Positions 27,543-36,968 of a DNA stretch of 64,000 bases are shown here, one piece after another. A program made the position numbers and the translations under genes. Each line of letters starts with the position of its first letter. Positions within the stretch are counted from its first letter, which is position 1. Below the pieces are notes generated by a model. The model searched no databases. It was not told the DNA's origin and saw only the letters and a program-made list of their open reading frames with translations. This DNA is from Parabacteroides timonensis (GTDB lineage Bacteria; Bacteroidota; Bacteroidia; Bacteroidales; Tannerellaceae): NCBI RefSeq assembly GCF_900128505.1, contig NZ_LT669941.1, forward strand, positions 3,952,728-4,016,727. Reading direction: 5' to 3'.

Positions 27543-28481
27543 CTATTTTATAGTTATTTGATTCAATTCATTGTCCTTCGTATAAGTGAACTTATGCTCC
27601 AGTTGTAATACTTTTAGCACTTGCTCAACTCCATCTTTTACACGAAATTTTCCGGAATAACGTTCATGTAGAAAAGGTCGGTTACCCACTTCTATTCGAA
27701 TATCGTAATATAACTGCAGTTTTTCCATTATTTCTTTTATAGGCTGATTATTAAAACATAAAAGACCTTCCTTCCATCTGAAATAATCCATATCCTTTAT
27801 CCGGGAAGCAACATACCGACCCTCCTTATACCAAATTTGTTCTCCAGGCTGCATCAGATAGGTACGGGAAAAGTCGGTAGGCTGTAATTCTACATGTCCT
27901 TTTAACAGAGCTATTTTAAGCTCCGGAGTTTCTGAATAAGCCGAGACATTAAACTCAGTACCTAATACTTTTATATCCATCTCTTTTGTTTTTACGACAA
28001 AAGGAGATGATTCATTATGTTTGACATCAAAATAGGCTTCTCCATCAAGCCTGACTTCACGTTTATCTTTTTGAAAGCTAACAGGGTAAATTAATTTGGA
28101 ATGAGCATTCAGCCAAACTCTTGAACTATCAGGGAGAATCAGTTCAGCCCGCTGACCTGCGGGAATATATAATGTCTGATACTGAAGAGATTCTTCTGTC
28201 TGCATAATAGTATCAAATAAAAACTTACCTCCAATTAGCATTAATGCTACAGCCGCCACTTTTACTAATTCGATAGTAATCCGGGAAAAAGCCATTCCTT
28301 TTTTCTTAACCTGGTTTTGTCCAAATTTAGGTTGGTTTAATACTGAGATATCATGTAGTTTATGTAAAGCCATAAACTCCTTTACATGCCTTTCATCGCT
28401 ATCCAGCCAATCTACAACAGCCTCTACCTCTTCTATTGTAACATTACCTTCGACATATTTTTGTAATAGTTTTTTATCCAT
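27543..28481 (-). CDS. FecR family anti-sigma factor
   Basis: 312 residues. A cytoplasmic sigma-binding part (about 1-65: LLQKYVEGNVTIEEVEAVVD onward), one transmembrane helix (VAAVALMLIGGKFLFDTI, about 74-91), a periplasmic FecR domain (about 100-215, AGQRAELILPDSSRVWLNAH), and a C-terminal DUF4974/STN-like domain (YYDIRIEVGNRPFL). It sits 74 bp after the sigma gene and 133 bp before susC. It should hold the sigma factor until SusC signals substrate. Confidence 0.95.
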   Translation of the reverse strand: MDKKLLQKYVEGNVTIEEVEAVVDWLDSDERHVKEFMALHKLHDISVLNQPKFGQNQVKKKGMAFSRITIELVKVAAVALMLIGGKFLFDTIMQTEESLQYQTLYIPAGQRAELILPDSSRVWLNAHSKLIYPVSFQKDKREVRLDGEAYFDVKHNESSPFVVKTKEMDIKVLGTEFNVSAYSETPELKIALLKGHVELQPTDFSRTYLMQPGEQIWYKEGRYVASRIKDMDYFRWKEGLLCFNNQPIKEIMEKLQLYYDIRIEVGNRPFLHERYSGKFRVKDGVEQVLKVLQLEHKFTYTKDNELNQITIK

Positions 28482-28555
28482 TCGTCTCTTTTTCCGTTTC
28501 TTGTATATAGAGACAACACACAGATAAAAATCCCTAAGACGAATTCTATTTTTCT

Positions 28556-29113
28556 TTAATTTTTTATGAAGACGAACAGGAAATAAAATACTGGGAGATA
28601 TTCTTTCAAAGCTATGCGCAGTACTTTTAGAGATTTAGTTATATGGTACTCAACACTCTTAGAACTTATAGATAATTCTTTAGCAATCTCTTTCACCGAG
28701 CGATATTCATAACGGCTCATTTCAAAAACCCGACGAGTTTGTTCCGGAAGTGCCTCCAGCGTATCTTGTATAATCCGGGTTATTTCAGAAGAAAAAATTT
28801 CTTCTGGGTCACAGGCCTGTAAAGTGGTTATACGATAATTCAGGTCACGTACCATTTTAGAAGAAATAGATTCCATAGCTGATTGCCGGACATCCTGATG
28901 TTTCAAATAATTCAAAGCACCATTCTTCAAAATAATCAATAATAAGGATAAAGGATGTTCTATCGTTTCTTTTTTGGCAGTTTCCCATAGGCTAATTAAT
29001 GCTTCAGACACGATATCTTCAGCCACCATATCATCCCTGACATAGGACTTTACAAACAAAAAAGACCGTTTGTAATAGCTGGTATATATTTCGCTGAAAC
29101 TAATACTACTCAT
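28556..29113 (-). CDS. ECF RNA polymerase sigma-70 factor
   Basis: 185 residues with region 2 (about 10-70: DMVAEDIVSEALISLWETAK) and region 4 HTH (about 122-172: SVKEIAKELSISSKSVEYHI). ATG at 29113 has AGGAG about 9 nt upstream. A -7 box lies at 29157-29164, with an array of four 22-bp repeats further upstream. It ends in a hydrophobic tail (VFYFLFVFIKN) like the first sigma gene. It should drive susCD of this locus. Confidence 0.94.
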   Translation of the reverse strand: MSSISFSEIYTSYYKRSFLFVKSYVRDDMVAEDIVSEALISLWETAKKETIEHPLSLLLIILKNGALNYLKHQDVRQSAMESISSKMVRDLNYRITTLQACDPEEIFSSEITRIIQDTLEALPEQTRRVFEMSRYEYRSVKEIAKELSISSKSVEYHITKSLKVLRIALKEYLPVFYFLFVFIKN

Positions 29114-29156
29114 CTTAATCTCCTAAGGGGGGCTTCTTCCATATCTGTACCTGATG

Positions 29157-29164
29157 CAAAAGTA
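29157..29164 (-). promoter_or_regulatory. Predicted promoter of the second ECF sigma operon
   Basis: TACTTTTG on the minus strand is an exact TAnnTTTG. A TTG at 29184-29186 lies 19 bp upstream as a partial -33 element. The leader is about 40 nt. Confidence 0.6.
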
Positions 29165-29221
29165 ATCTTTATTCCATAACCTGCAATTTTTACCGGAAAT
29201 TATTGCATATGTTCTTTCTTA

Positions 29222-29309
29222 TTGCATATCACAACTGTGTTCCTTGCATATCACAGTTGGATTCCGTTTGTTTCACAGATGAGTTTCTTTTGTTTCACAG
29301 TTGTGATAT
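29222..29309. repeat. Four tandem 22-bp repeats upstream of the second sigma promoter
   Basis: Units start at 29222, 29244, 29266 and 29288. Each carries the word (A/T)TCACA at the same phase, with CAC at 29230, 29252, 29274 and 29296. The first two begin TTGCATATCACA, the last two have TTGTTTCACAG. A 21-bp-spaced series of GGTAA words continues to about 29390. The 285-bp gap between the regulator stop and the sigma start holds no gene. The array begins about 58 bp upstream of the sigma -7 box, so a regulator array is possible. Confidence 0.75.
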
Positions 29310-29398
29310 GAAAAGAAGATCGGTTGTTACTAACAGAGCATTTCGGGTAAACAGCAACATCTGCCGGGTAATCCGCTATATCCCAAAGGTAATGGAGG

Positions 29399-32300
29399 CT
29401 ATAAAGCATTATACCGTGACGGCGACACGCCGAACTGCTTCGTGAAGTGTTTACGGAAAGTCGTTATATCATTATAGCCCACCATTTCGGCAACCTCCTG
29501 GACAGAGTATTTCTTCTGCATAATCAGTGAAGCAGCTTTACTGATACGTATGCTGCGGATCACTTCGATGATAGACAAGTTACTTTGTTGCTTCATCTTC
29601 CGGTATAAAGTCGGTTGGCTAAGGTTCAACAGGCTAGCCAGACTCTTCGCACTAAAATCCGGATTAGTCAGGTTGGCTTCGACAATACCGATCACCTGTT
29701 GCATGAAAGGATCGGCAGCCTCTTCATCGTCCGGCCTCTCTTCCGTATGTTTCAACATCAATGTCTTTGTATAAATACGCTTCAGTTGTTCACGCAGATG
29801 GATCAGGTTCTCCACCTTCGCTTTGAGGATTTCGGGGTTGAAAGGTTTCATGATATAATCGTCCACACCAATCCGGGTACTCTTCAATAAATCTTCTTCT
29901 TCCGCCTTTGCCGTAAGCATGATGACCGGGATATGGGCTGTCACCAACTGCTGCCTGATCTCCTGTATGCAAGCAAAGCCGTCTTTTACAGGCATCATAA
30001 TATCTGAAATGATCAGGTCTGGGATCTCTTCGGTGGCAATTTTTACTCCTTCTTCTCCATCATGGGCTTCCAATACCTGGTAATCTTTACAGAACAAAGA
30101 ATAAATATAACTTCTGATCTCATCGTTATCTTCTATGATCAACAACTTCTTTCCTGAAGTAACCTTCGTATCTTCTTCTTCTTTCTGCGTTCTATAGAAA
30201 GTCTCTTCTTCCTTTGTTTCCCGGACATCTTCAATCCACTCATATTCATCCTCTCTGAAATGTTCCTTACCCAGTGGCAGGTAAAGCGTAAATCTCGAAC
30301 CTTTCCCCGGAGAGCTATCTAACAATACCTGCCCATGATGAAGATCCATCGTATTTTTTACAATACGTAAACCGATACCCATCCGGGTAGAAAATGAGGG
30401 ATCATTTTTACCCGTAATAAACGAATCGAAGATACGTTCCTGCAAATCTTCCGCTATACCGGGACCATTATCCGAGACGGAAAGCAAGCAGAACATTTTC
30501 CCGTCGACCTCTTTCTCTTCGAGCGAAACCCTTATTATTCCGTTGTTTGGAGTATATTTAAATGCATTCGACAGTAAATTTTTTAATGCCGACTCTATCT
30601 TCCCGGCATCTATCCAAAGCTCTAAAGAAGAGATACCAGAGTCCAGGACATACTTAGTACTTTTTATCTCCGCCATCTGCTGGAAAGAGGCCATCACCTT
30701 CCTCACAAGCGCTACAATCTCTACTTTCGACAAATGAAGCTGAACCATGCCGGCCTCTATCTTTTGGACATACAACAATTGGTTCACCAGGGTAGATAAT
30801 GAAGTGGCATTATTATACACCAGAGAGAGCTTATTCTGTAAAGCCTGAGACAAACGTTCAGTCTGCAACAACTCCTGCAAAGGAGAAAGAATCAACGTTA
30901 ACGGTGTACGTAATTCGTGCGATACGTTCGTAAAGAAATTTTCCCGCTCACGGCTGATTTGTTTCTCTTTCTCACGTTCCAGATTGGAAACAAAGAGCTC
31001 ATGTTTCAGGCGCTCTTCCTGGGTGAGCCGGACCTGCTCCTTCTTGATACGACGCATCAGATAATATACAATACATACTGCAAAAGCCAATACAAGTAAA
31101 CGAAACCAGACTGTTTCATACCAATAAGGCAGAATAGTTATTGCTAACGAAGTAGTATCACCATTCGAACCATCAGGGAAAATGCTTCTTACTTCGAAAA
31201 GATATTCTCCTGCGGGTAGGTTGGCATACGAAATTCGTTCGCCATCACCGGCTATCAGCCATTCAGACTGCCCGGGAGTAAGTCGGTAACTGTATTTCTG
31301 AAGTTCTTCCGAATAGGTCAGGTTGCTAAACATCAGGGAGAAATTATTATTGGAAGCATTCAGTGTCAATTCGTTCGTATAAGGGATCCCTTCTTGCAAG
31401 ATAACCTGATCATTGATTTTCTGACCGATCAAAACAGTTTTATTATCGACATCCAACTGGGTGATAACAACTTTATTCTGTTCAGGTTGATCGTTCATAA
31501 CCTCTTCCGGCAGGAAATAGGTTATATTCTTGTTATTTCCCCAAAACAGGAAATCCTTATAATGTAATACAGAACGGTTATTTCCTGAGATATAATAATT
31601 ATAAAACAATTTCTGATGTTTACTGTACCGACAGATACTTGAATTGGAACCAATCCATAAATGACCTTGTGAATCTTCACTGATACAACCGATAAAATTA
31701 TTGCTTAATCCGTTATGTGTCGTATAAAAACTCCCTATCGAGTCAGTTCCGATCTCCATGACACCGAAGCCATCCGCATAACCTATATACAAATTTCCAT
31801 CCGCTGAGGCAAAAAGAGAACGGGCATCTTTCGCCGGAATATTAGCCTCTTGTTCAAAACCGGAACGTAGCATTTCATTTTGAAAAATAAACTTTTTCAA
31901 ACCATCAGTCGTACCTAACCATAAACATTCACCGGGAACTTCAGCAATAACCCGGATTGTACCCGGAGATACAGGATAATGGAAAAAATGTTTGGTCACA
32001 GGATTAAAAAGAAGCAAACCATTTGTTGTTCCCAACCATAACCGATCCTGCCCATCACATAAGATATACCAGACACTGCCTATCCAGTCCGGTTTTCCGG
32101 GAATACGGATAGGATAAACCGTAAAGGAGTCATTATCCGAATTATACCAGATCAGTTCGGAGTGATTATTTCCAAACCACAGATCACCGTTCCGATCGGT
32201 TGCTACACACAACACGGTATTTCCTGTTCCGACAGAGACAGATTCAAAAGAAAGTCTGCCCTGGGGATCGAATGCTTCCGTGCTTTTCAATATTCCTTTA

Positions 32301-33427
32301 TGGAAAGAAGCCAGCCAGATATGATCTTTTTTATCTGTTGCCATCCCGCATATTTCGTTGTGTGTTTCCTGATGGAAACGTTGATAGAACTGTTTTCGCA
32401 GGTCGGAAGCATACACGCCTCCTCCTTGTGTCCCGATCCACATGATCCCTTCCGGATCATAATACGCAGAGATCATACGGGTTTCCAGATTGCGATGTAA
32501 TTGTGAAGCCGTATTGTTATATATTTCGGTTGTATACTTTGTAGAGTCTTCTTTTTCAGGTATAAAGATGGTATATCCGTTCCAGGTGGCAGCCAGTAAA
32601 CGACCGTTTCCCATAGGAACCATTTGATAGACATCCCAATGAGACAATATCTTATCTTTATCTTCAGGTTTATACGTATATTGATCGTAAGCCCCCGACT
32701 CCGGATTATAACGGATCGCCCCATTGGCCCAGGTTGAAAGCCAGACATATCCGTCTGCATATAAGAGCCTGTGGACATGTACTTTATTAACCTTCGGCAA
32801 ATCCCCTTTGTCTATAACCTGGTAAGAGACCGGATCGAACGTTACTATATTCCCCCAATCTGTTGCGATATAAATCATACCTTCCGGTGACTGACATATA
32901 GCTGTATAATTGATATTACCTCCGGCCAGATTGGCAAACTCCTTTTCTACCCGGAGATTAACCCCGGTCATATTCTCATCCGGATTCTTCCTGTAATCAA
33001 TGGAAATAAGATAAAGAGTTTCATTCGATATAGCCCATAAAGAGTTGTCTTTTTGCAATAGTATGTCCTGAACTCCGGTACATTTTTCGGTCAGGTTGAC
33101 AGGGATATATCGTTCCATCCGCCGGTCAAAACAATATATCTGTCCGTTAGCGATCAGCCAAAGCAGGTTATCTGCTGATTCACGAATATGATTCACTTTC
33201 ATATACCGTTCATCCAAACCGAAATTCCTGATATTTTTCCCATCATAGCGGCTTAATCCATTATCTGTTCCGAACCACATAAACCCGTCTCTATCTTTAT
33301 GGATACAGGAAACGGTATTATCGGCCAACCCATTCTGCATAGTAAGTACCCGGATGTCTTTTTCAAAAAAACTATATCCGGACAGGTAGCAAAGAATAAA
33401 TAATATTATAAATAAAGATCTCCTCAT
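29399..33427 (-). CDS. Hybrid two-component system regulator (HTCS)
   Basis: A one-protein sensor and transcription factor for a glycan locus. Order: signal/anchor (MRRSLFIILFILCYLSG), periplasmic two-component propeller repeats (for example DGFMWFGTDNGLSRYDG), a Y_Y_Y domain, a transmembrane helix (WFRLLVLAFAVCIVYYLM), HisKA with FFTNVSHELRTPLTLIL, HATPase (NLLSNAFKYTPNNG, GIGLRIVKN), a receiver domain (LLIIEDNDEI, DLIISDIMMP), and an AraC-type DNA-binding domain ending FRKHFTKQFGVSPSRYNAL. I set the start at ATG 33427 (1342 residues): AAGGAGG precedes it, while the longer frame would run through the promoter region. It is divergent from the susC it should control. Confidence 0.96.
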   Translation of the reverse strand: MRRSLFIILFILCYLSGYSFFEKDIRVLTMQNGLADNTVSCIHKDRDGFMWFGTDNGLSRYDGKNIRNFGLDERYMKVNHIRESADNLLWLIANGQIYCFDRRMERYIPVNLTEKCTGVQDILLQKDNSLWAISNETLYLISIDYRKNPDENMTGVNLRVEKEFANLAGGNINYTAICQSPEGMIYIATDWGNIVTFDPVSYQVIDKGDLPKVNKVHVHRLLYADGYVWLSTWANGAIRYNPESGAYDQYTYKPEDKDKILSHWDVYQMVPMGNGRLLAATWNGYTIFIPEKEDSTKYTTEIYNNTASQLHRNLETRMISAYYDPEGIMWIGTQGGGVYASDLRKQFYQRFHQETHNEICGMATDKKDHIWLASFHKGILKSTEAFDPQGRLSFESVSVGTGNTVLCVATDRNGDLWFGNNHSELIWYNSDNDSFTVYPIRIPGKPDWIGSVWYILCDGQDRLWLGTTNGLLLFNPVTKHFFHYPVSPGTIRVIAEVPGECLWLGTTDGLKKFIFQNEMLRSGFEQEANIPAKDARSLFASADGNLYIGYADGFGVMEIGTDSIGSFYTTHNGLSNNFIGCISEDSQGHLWIGSNSSICRYSKHQKLFYNYYISGNNRSVLHYKDFLFWGNNKNITYFLPEEVMNDQPEQNKVVITQLDVDNKTVLIGQKINDQVILQEGIPYTNELTLNASNNNFSLMFSNLTYSEELQKYSYRLTPGQSEWLIAGDGERISYANLPAGEYLFEVRSIFPDGSNGDTTSLAITILPYWYETVWFRLLVLAFAVCIVYYLMRRIKKEQVRLTQEERLKHELFVSNLEREKEKQISRERENFFTNVSHELRTPLTLILSPLQELLQTERLSQALQNKLSLVYNNATSLSTLVNQLLYVQKIEAGMVQLHLSKVEIVALVRKVMASFQQMAEIKSTKYVLDSGISSLELWIDAGKIESALKNLLSNAFKYTPNNGIIRVSLEEKEVDGKMFCLLSVSDNGPGIAEDLQERIFDSFITGKNDPSFSTRMGIGLRIVKNTMDLHHGQVLLDSSPGKGSRFTLYLPLGKEHFREDEYEWIEDVRETKEEETFYRTQKEEEDTKVTSGKKLLIIEDNDEIRSYIYSLFCKDYQVLEAHDGEEGVKIATEEIPDLIISDIMMPVKDGFACIQEIRQQLVTAHIPVIMLTAKAEEEDLLKSTRIGVDDYIMKPFNPEILKAKVENLIHLREQLKRIYTKTLMLKHTEERPDDEEAADPFMQQVIGIVEANLTNPDFSAKSLASLLNLSQPTLYRKMKQQSNLSIIEVIRSIRISKAASLIMQKKYSVQEVAEMVGYNDITTFRKHFTKQFGVSPSRYNAL

Positions 33428-33529
33428 ATTCCTCCTTAACAAAGTCCAGTATGTAAACACAAAGAACATTATTACAAAGAAACAAAAAAAGAGGAAGAAT
33501 ACACCAACGCTAACAAAATAAAAAGTCTG

Positions 33530-33537
33530 CAAAAATA
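33530..33537 (-). promoter_or_regulatory. Predicted promoter of the HTCS gene
   Basis: TATTTTTG on the minus strand is an exact -7 match with a leader of about 95 nt. No -33 TTTG at the right distance; a pair of 22-bp-spaced boxes (33544, 33566) lies there instead. Confidence 0.5.
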
Positions 33538-33543
33538 AAGTAT

Positions 33544-33640
33544 GAATAAAACACCCACTATTTTTGAATAAAACACCCGCTACGCTGATACACAGGTTAC
33601 AAAATAAAGAAAACACCCGTTGTTAATGAAGAAAACGCCT
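33544..33640. promoter_or_regulatory. Two pairs of direct repeats, candidate regulator sites
   Basis: GAATAAAACACCC occurs at 33544 and 33566. Related AAAGAAAACACCC and GAAGAAAACGCCT occur at 33606 and 33628. Each pair is spaced exactly 22 bp, about two helical turns. One pair abuts the HTCS -7 box, and the other ends where the -33 of the susC promoter should be. Paired direct repeats are what a dimeric AraC-type HTCS would bind. The sites are seen; the binding is inference. Confidence 0.65.
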
Positions 33641-33664
33641 GTTATCCTTTCCAGGTATACCACA

Positions 33665-33672
33665 TACTTTTG
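33665..33672 (+). promoter_or_regulatory. Predicted promoter of susC and the glycan operon
   Basis: TACTTTTG is an exact TAnnTTTG, with a leader of about 43 nt before the ATG at 33722. There is no -33 TTTG, in keeping with an activator-dependent promoter. The 33628-33640 box ends just upstream of the -33 position. Confidence 0.6.
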
Positions 33673-33721
33673 CTTACAAACATTTAAAAATTTTAGTATT
33701 TACACCTTAAACTAAAAGAGA

Positions 33722-36700
33722 ATGAAGAAGAGAGTCACGTTATTAATCGCGCTGCTGCTTACCAGTATATCTTATATATACGCGCAGCAGCTTACCATTA
33801 CTGGTACTGTTATCGACAAAAGCCTCGGTGACCCCGTTATCGGAGCTTCCGTATTGGTAGAAGGAACCACAAACGGAACCGTCACAGACATCGACGGTAA
33901 GTTTTCAATCAACGCCTCCAAAGGCAATGTATTAAACATTTCTTACATCGGTTACCAGACACAAACGATCAAGTTGGACGGAAATCAAACCGTCCTGACC
34001 ATCCAACTGGGAGAAGATACTCAAGCGCTGGATGAAGTCGTTGTCGTAGGTTTCGGTTCACAAAAGAAAGTAAACCTGACAGGTGCCGTTTCCACTGTCG
34101 ACAACAAAGCGTTGTTATCCCGCCCTGTTGCTCAGGTAGGACAGGCTTTGCAGGGTGTCGTTCCCGGGTTGAACATGTCACTCAACAATCAGGGAGGTGC
34201 ACTGGGTAACGCTTTAAAAGTAAACATTCGTGGTACAGGAACCATCGGCGAAGGCTCGACGGACTCTCCGCTGATCCTGATAGACGGTATCGAAGGAGAT
34301 ATGAATGCTTTGAATCCGGACGATATCGAAAGCATCTCTGTATTGAAAGATGCTGCTGCGTCCAGTATTTATGGTTCACGTGCACCGTTCGGCGTTATTT
34401 TGATTACCACTAAAAGTGGCAAAAGCGGTAAAGCTCAAGTAAATTATAGCAACAGTTTCCGTTGGTCAACGGCTACAAACCTGCCGGATATGATGGATTC
34501 TTACACGTTTGCCATGTTTTTTAATACTGCTGCATTAAACAGTGGTCAGAATGTACCTTTCAATGATGAAACCATTGGAAGAATCCTGGCGTACCAGCGA
34601 GGAGAAATCACGACAACGACCGTACCCAATCCGGGAAACGGAATGTATGAATTCCACCAAAAAGCAAACGATAACCAGAATTGGGCACGTAACCATTTTA
34701 AAACAGGTTTTACACAAGAACACAATGTAAATGTGAGCGGAGGTACGGAAAAGCTTACCTATTTCATGTCCGGTGCTTTCATGGACCAAGGCGGTAACAT
34801 GCGTTATGGAGATGATGATTTCAAACGTATGAATGCCTCTGCTAAAATCAATTCACAGGTAAACGACTGGCTGCAAATAGGAATCAACACTCGTTTCATC
34901 CGTGAAGAACTCGATCGTCCGACATATGCAAATGACGATCCGGATAACACAGCCAACGGGGTTAGTGTCGGCTTGTATTATCATGATATTTCAAGAACAT
35001 GGCCTACTATGCCTTTCAAAGATCCGAACGGTCATTATATGCGTAATTCCAAAATCATCCAGATAGAGGATGGCGGACGCTACAAACGCAGAAAAGACAT
35101 TATCTATACACAGGCTAATTTTACGATCACTCCTGTCAAAGACTGGAACATCCGCGGAGATGTAAGCCTGAAAGCAGAACATATAAACAAAGACGAAAAC
35201 CTGGCTAAAATTTATGAATACAACTCAGACAACGAGCCTGTTGCCCTGGCATTTGCCGGTTCATACGGACCAGGCGCTACCTATGCCTGGTCCTCGGCAC
35301 AGGACAATAATCTACTGACCACCAGTTTATACACCGATTACTACAAGTCTGTCCAAAAAAACAACTTCAAGGTAATGGTCGGATTCAACTCCGAGTTGTA
35401 TAAACAAAATTACGTCTATGCCAGACGCGACGATGTCATCAGCGATGAAGTACCCAGTATCGATGCCAGTATGGGTAAAGACTATACAGCAGCCAACAAA
35501 AAAGAATGGGCAACCGCCGGTTTCTTCGGACGTCTGAACTATGACTATGACGGACGCTACCTGGCTGAAATCAATGTTCGTTACGACGGTTCATCCCGCT
35601 TCCTGAAAGATAAACGCTGGAATGTATTCCCTTCTTTCTCTTTAGGATACAACATTGCACGTGAAGCCTTCTGGGAATCGATTTCCGATTATGTAGGCAC
35701 ACTGAAACCTCGTTTCTCATGGGGTAAATTAGGCAACCAGAATACAAAAGATTTTTACCCCTTCTACCCGGCTCAGCCACTAGGAATGAAGAATGGTAAA
35801 TGGTTGATCGCCGGACAAATGCCGACCACGGCAACAGCCCCCCTGATGGTCAGCGACCTGATGACCTGGGAAAAGATCACGACGACCAACGTAGGTGTCG
35901 ACTTCGGTGCCTTCAGCAACCGTCTGTCAGGTTCTATCGAATGGTTTAAACGTAACACGGATGACATGGTTGGTCCTCCGGAAGAAAAATCATCCATCAT
36001 CGGTATAGACAATGACAAACTACCGCGTATCAACAATGCAGCCATGACGACCAACGGATGGGAGTTAGCCCTGAACTGGAACGACCGTATCGGCAAAGTT
36101 GGATATACAATCGGATTTACCTTGGCGGATGCAAGAAGCAAAATCACTAAATATCCAAACGAGGCACAGATCATCGACCGGAAAAATTCAGACGGTAACA
36201 TAGAATATGTACCTTATAACGGAAGGTATATGGGTGATATCTGGGGATTCGAAACCATCGGAATTGCTAAGACTGACGAAGAAATGCAGGCTCATCTGGC
36301 TACAACAGACCAGTCTGAGATCGGTAGCAAATGGGGAGCAGGCGACATCATGTATAAAGACCTGAACAATGACGGTAAAATCTCGACCGGTTCAAATACA
36401 GTAGGCGATCCGGGCGACCGCAAGATTATCGGAAATGAAACACCACGTTACCAGGTGGGTATCACATTAGGTGCCGATTGGAACGGATTTGACTTCCGCG
36501 CATTCTTCCAGGGTGTTTGCAAACGTGATATCTGGCTGAATGGAAACTTCTTCTGGGGTGCAACCGGTGGATTATGGCAATCTATCGGCTATAAAGAGCA
36601 TTTTGACTACTTCCGTCCGGAAGGCGATGCAATGGGAGCAAATCTGAATTCTTATTTCCCGAAGCCTTATTTCGACAGCAACGCGGATAAGAACCAGAAG

Positions 36701-36955
36701 ACGCAAACAGGCTATTTACAAAGTGCAGCCTATCTGCGCCTGAAGAACCTGCAGGTCGGTTACACCGTACCGACTTATTTAGTCAATAAGATTGGCCTTA
36801 GCAAAGTACGTGTATATTTCTCCGGTGACAATTTGTTTACCATCTCTTCTATCTTCGGAGTATTCGATCCTGAAGCTGTTGGCGGTTCCTGGGGTAACGG
36901 TAAGATTTATCCCCTTTCCAGAACGCTTTCATGCGGAGTAAATGTTTCATTCTAA
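33722..36955 (+). CDS. SusC/RagA family TonB-linked outer membrane transporter (no STN domain)
   Basis: 1077 residues with signal peptide MKKRVTLLIALLLTSISYIYA. The carboxypeptidase-regulatory-like domain begins directly (ITGTVIDKSLGDPVIGASV), then comes the plug (TQALDEVVVVGFGSQKK), the segment SILKDAAASSIYGSRAPFG-like at about 210, and a barrel ending LSCGVNVSF. It lacks the STN domain of the two sigma-controlled copies, as expected for a locus controlled by an HTCS instead. It imports oligosaccharide across the outer membrane with its SusD. First gene of the plus-strand operon. Confidence 0.96.
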   Translation: MKKRVTLLIALLLTSISYIYAQQLTITGTVIDKSLGDPVIGASVLVEGTTNGTVTDIDGKFSINASKGNVLNISYIGYQTQTIKLDGNQTVLTIQLGEDTQALDEVVVVGFGSQKKVNLTGAVSTVDNKALLSRPVAQVGQALQGVVPGLNMSLNNQGGALGNALKVNIRGTGTIGEGSTDSPLILIDGIEGDMNALNPDDIESISVLKDAAASSIYGSRAPFGVILITTKSGKSGKAQVNYSNSFRWSTATNLPDMMDSYTFAMFFNTAALNSGQNVPFNDETIGRILAYQRGEITTTTVPNPGNGMYEFHQKANDNQNWARNHFKTGFTQEHNVNVSGGTEKLTYFMSGAFMDQGGNMRYGDDDFKRMNASAKINSQVNDWLQIGINTRFIREELDRPTYANDDPDNTANGVSVGLYYHDISRTWPTMPFKDPNGHYMRNSKIIQIEDGGRYKRRKDIIYTQANFTITPVKDWNIRGDVSLKAEHINKDENLAKIYEYNSDNEPVALAFAGSYGPGATYAWSSAQDNNLLTTSLYTDYYKSVQKNNFKVMVGFNSELYKQNYVYARRDDVISDEVPSIDASMGKDYTAANKKEWATAGFFGRLNYDYDGRYLAEINVRYDGSSRFLKDKRWNVFPSFSLGYNIAREAFWESISDYVGTLKPRFSWGKLGNQNTKDFYPFYPAQPLGMKNGKWLIAGQMPTTATAPLMVSDLMTWEKITTTNVGVDFGAFSNRLSGSIEWFKRNTDDMVGPPEEKSSIIGIDNDKLPRINNAAMTTNGWELALNWNDRIGKVGYTIGFTLADARSKITKYPNEAQIIDRKNSDGNIEYVPYNGRYMGDIWGFETIGIAKTDEEMQAHLATTDQSEIGSKWGAGDIMYKDLNNDGKISTGSNTVGDPGDRKIIGNETPRYQVGITLGADWNGFDFRAFFQGVCKRDIWLNGNFFWGATGGLWQSIGYKEHFDYFRPEGDAMGANLNSYFPKPYFDSNADKNQKTQTGYLQSAAYLRLKNLQVGYTVPTYLVNKIGLSKVRVYFSGDNLFTISSIFGVFDPEAVGGSWGNGKIYPLSRTLSCGVNVSF

Positions 36956-36968
36956 AATTAAAGACATC

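Noticed and set aside
33428..33616. Extra 63 N-terminal codons of the HTCS regulator
   Set aside because: The extension runs through the divergent promoter region and direct repeats. The ATG at 33427 has AAGGAGG and a proper signal sequence.
36942..36968. Upstream ATG for the third SusD
   Set aside because: It overlaps the susC end and would add a charged stretch before a perfect lipoprotein signal.
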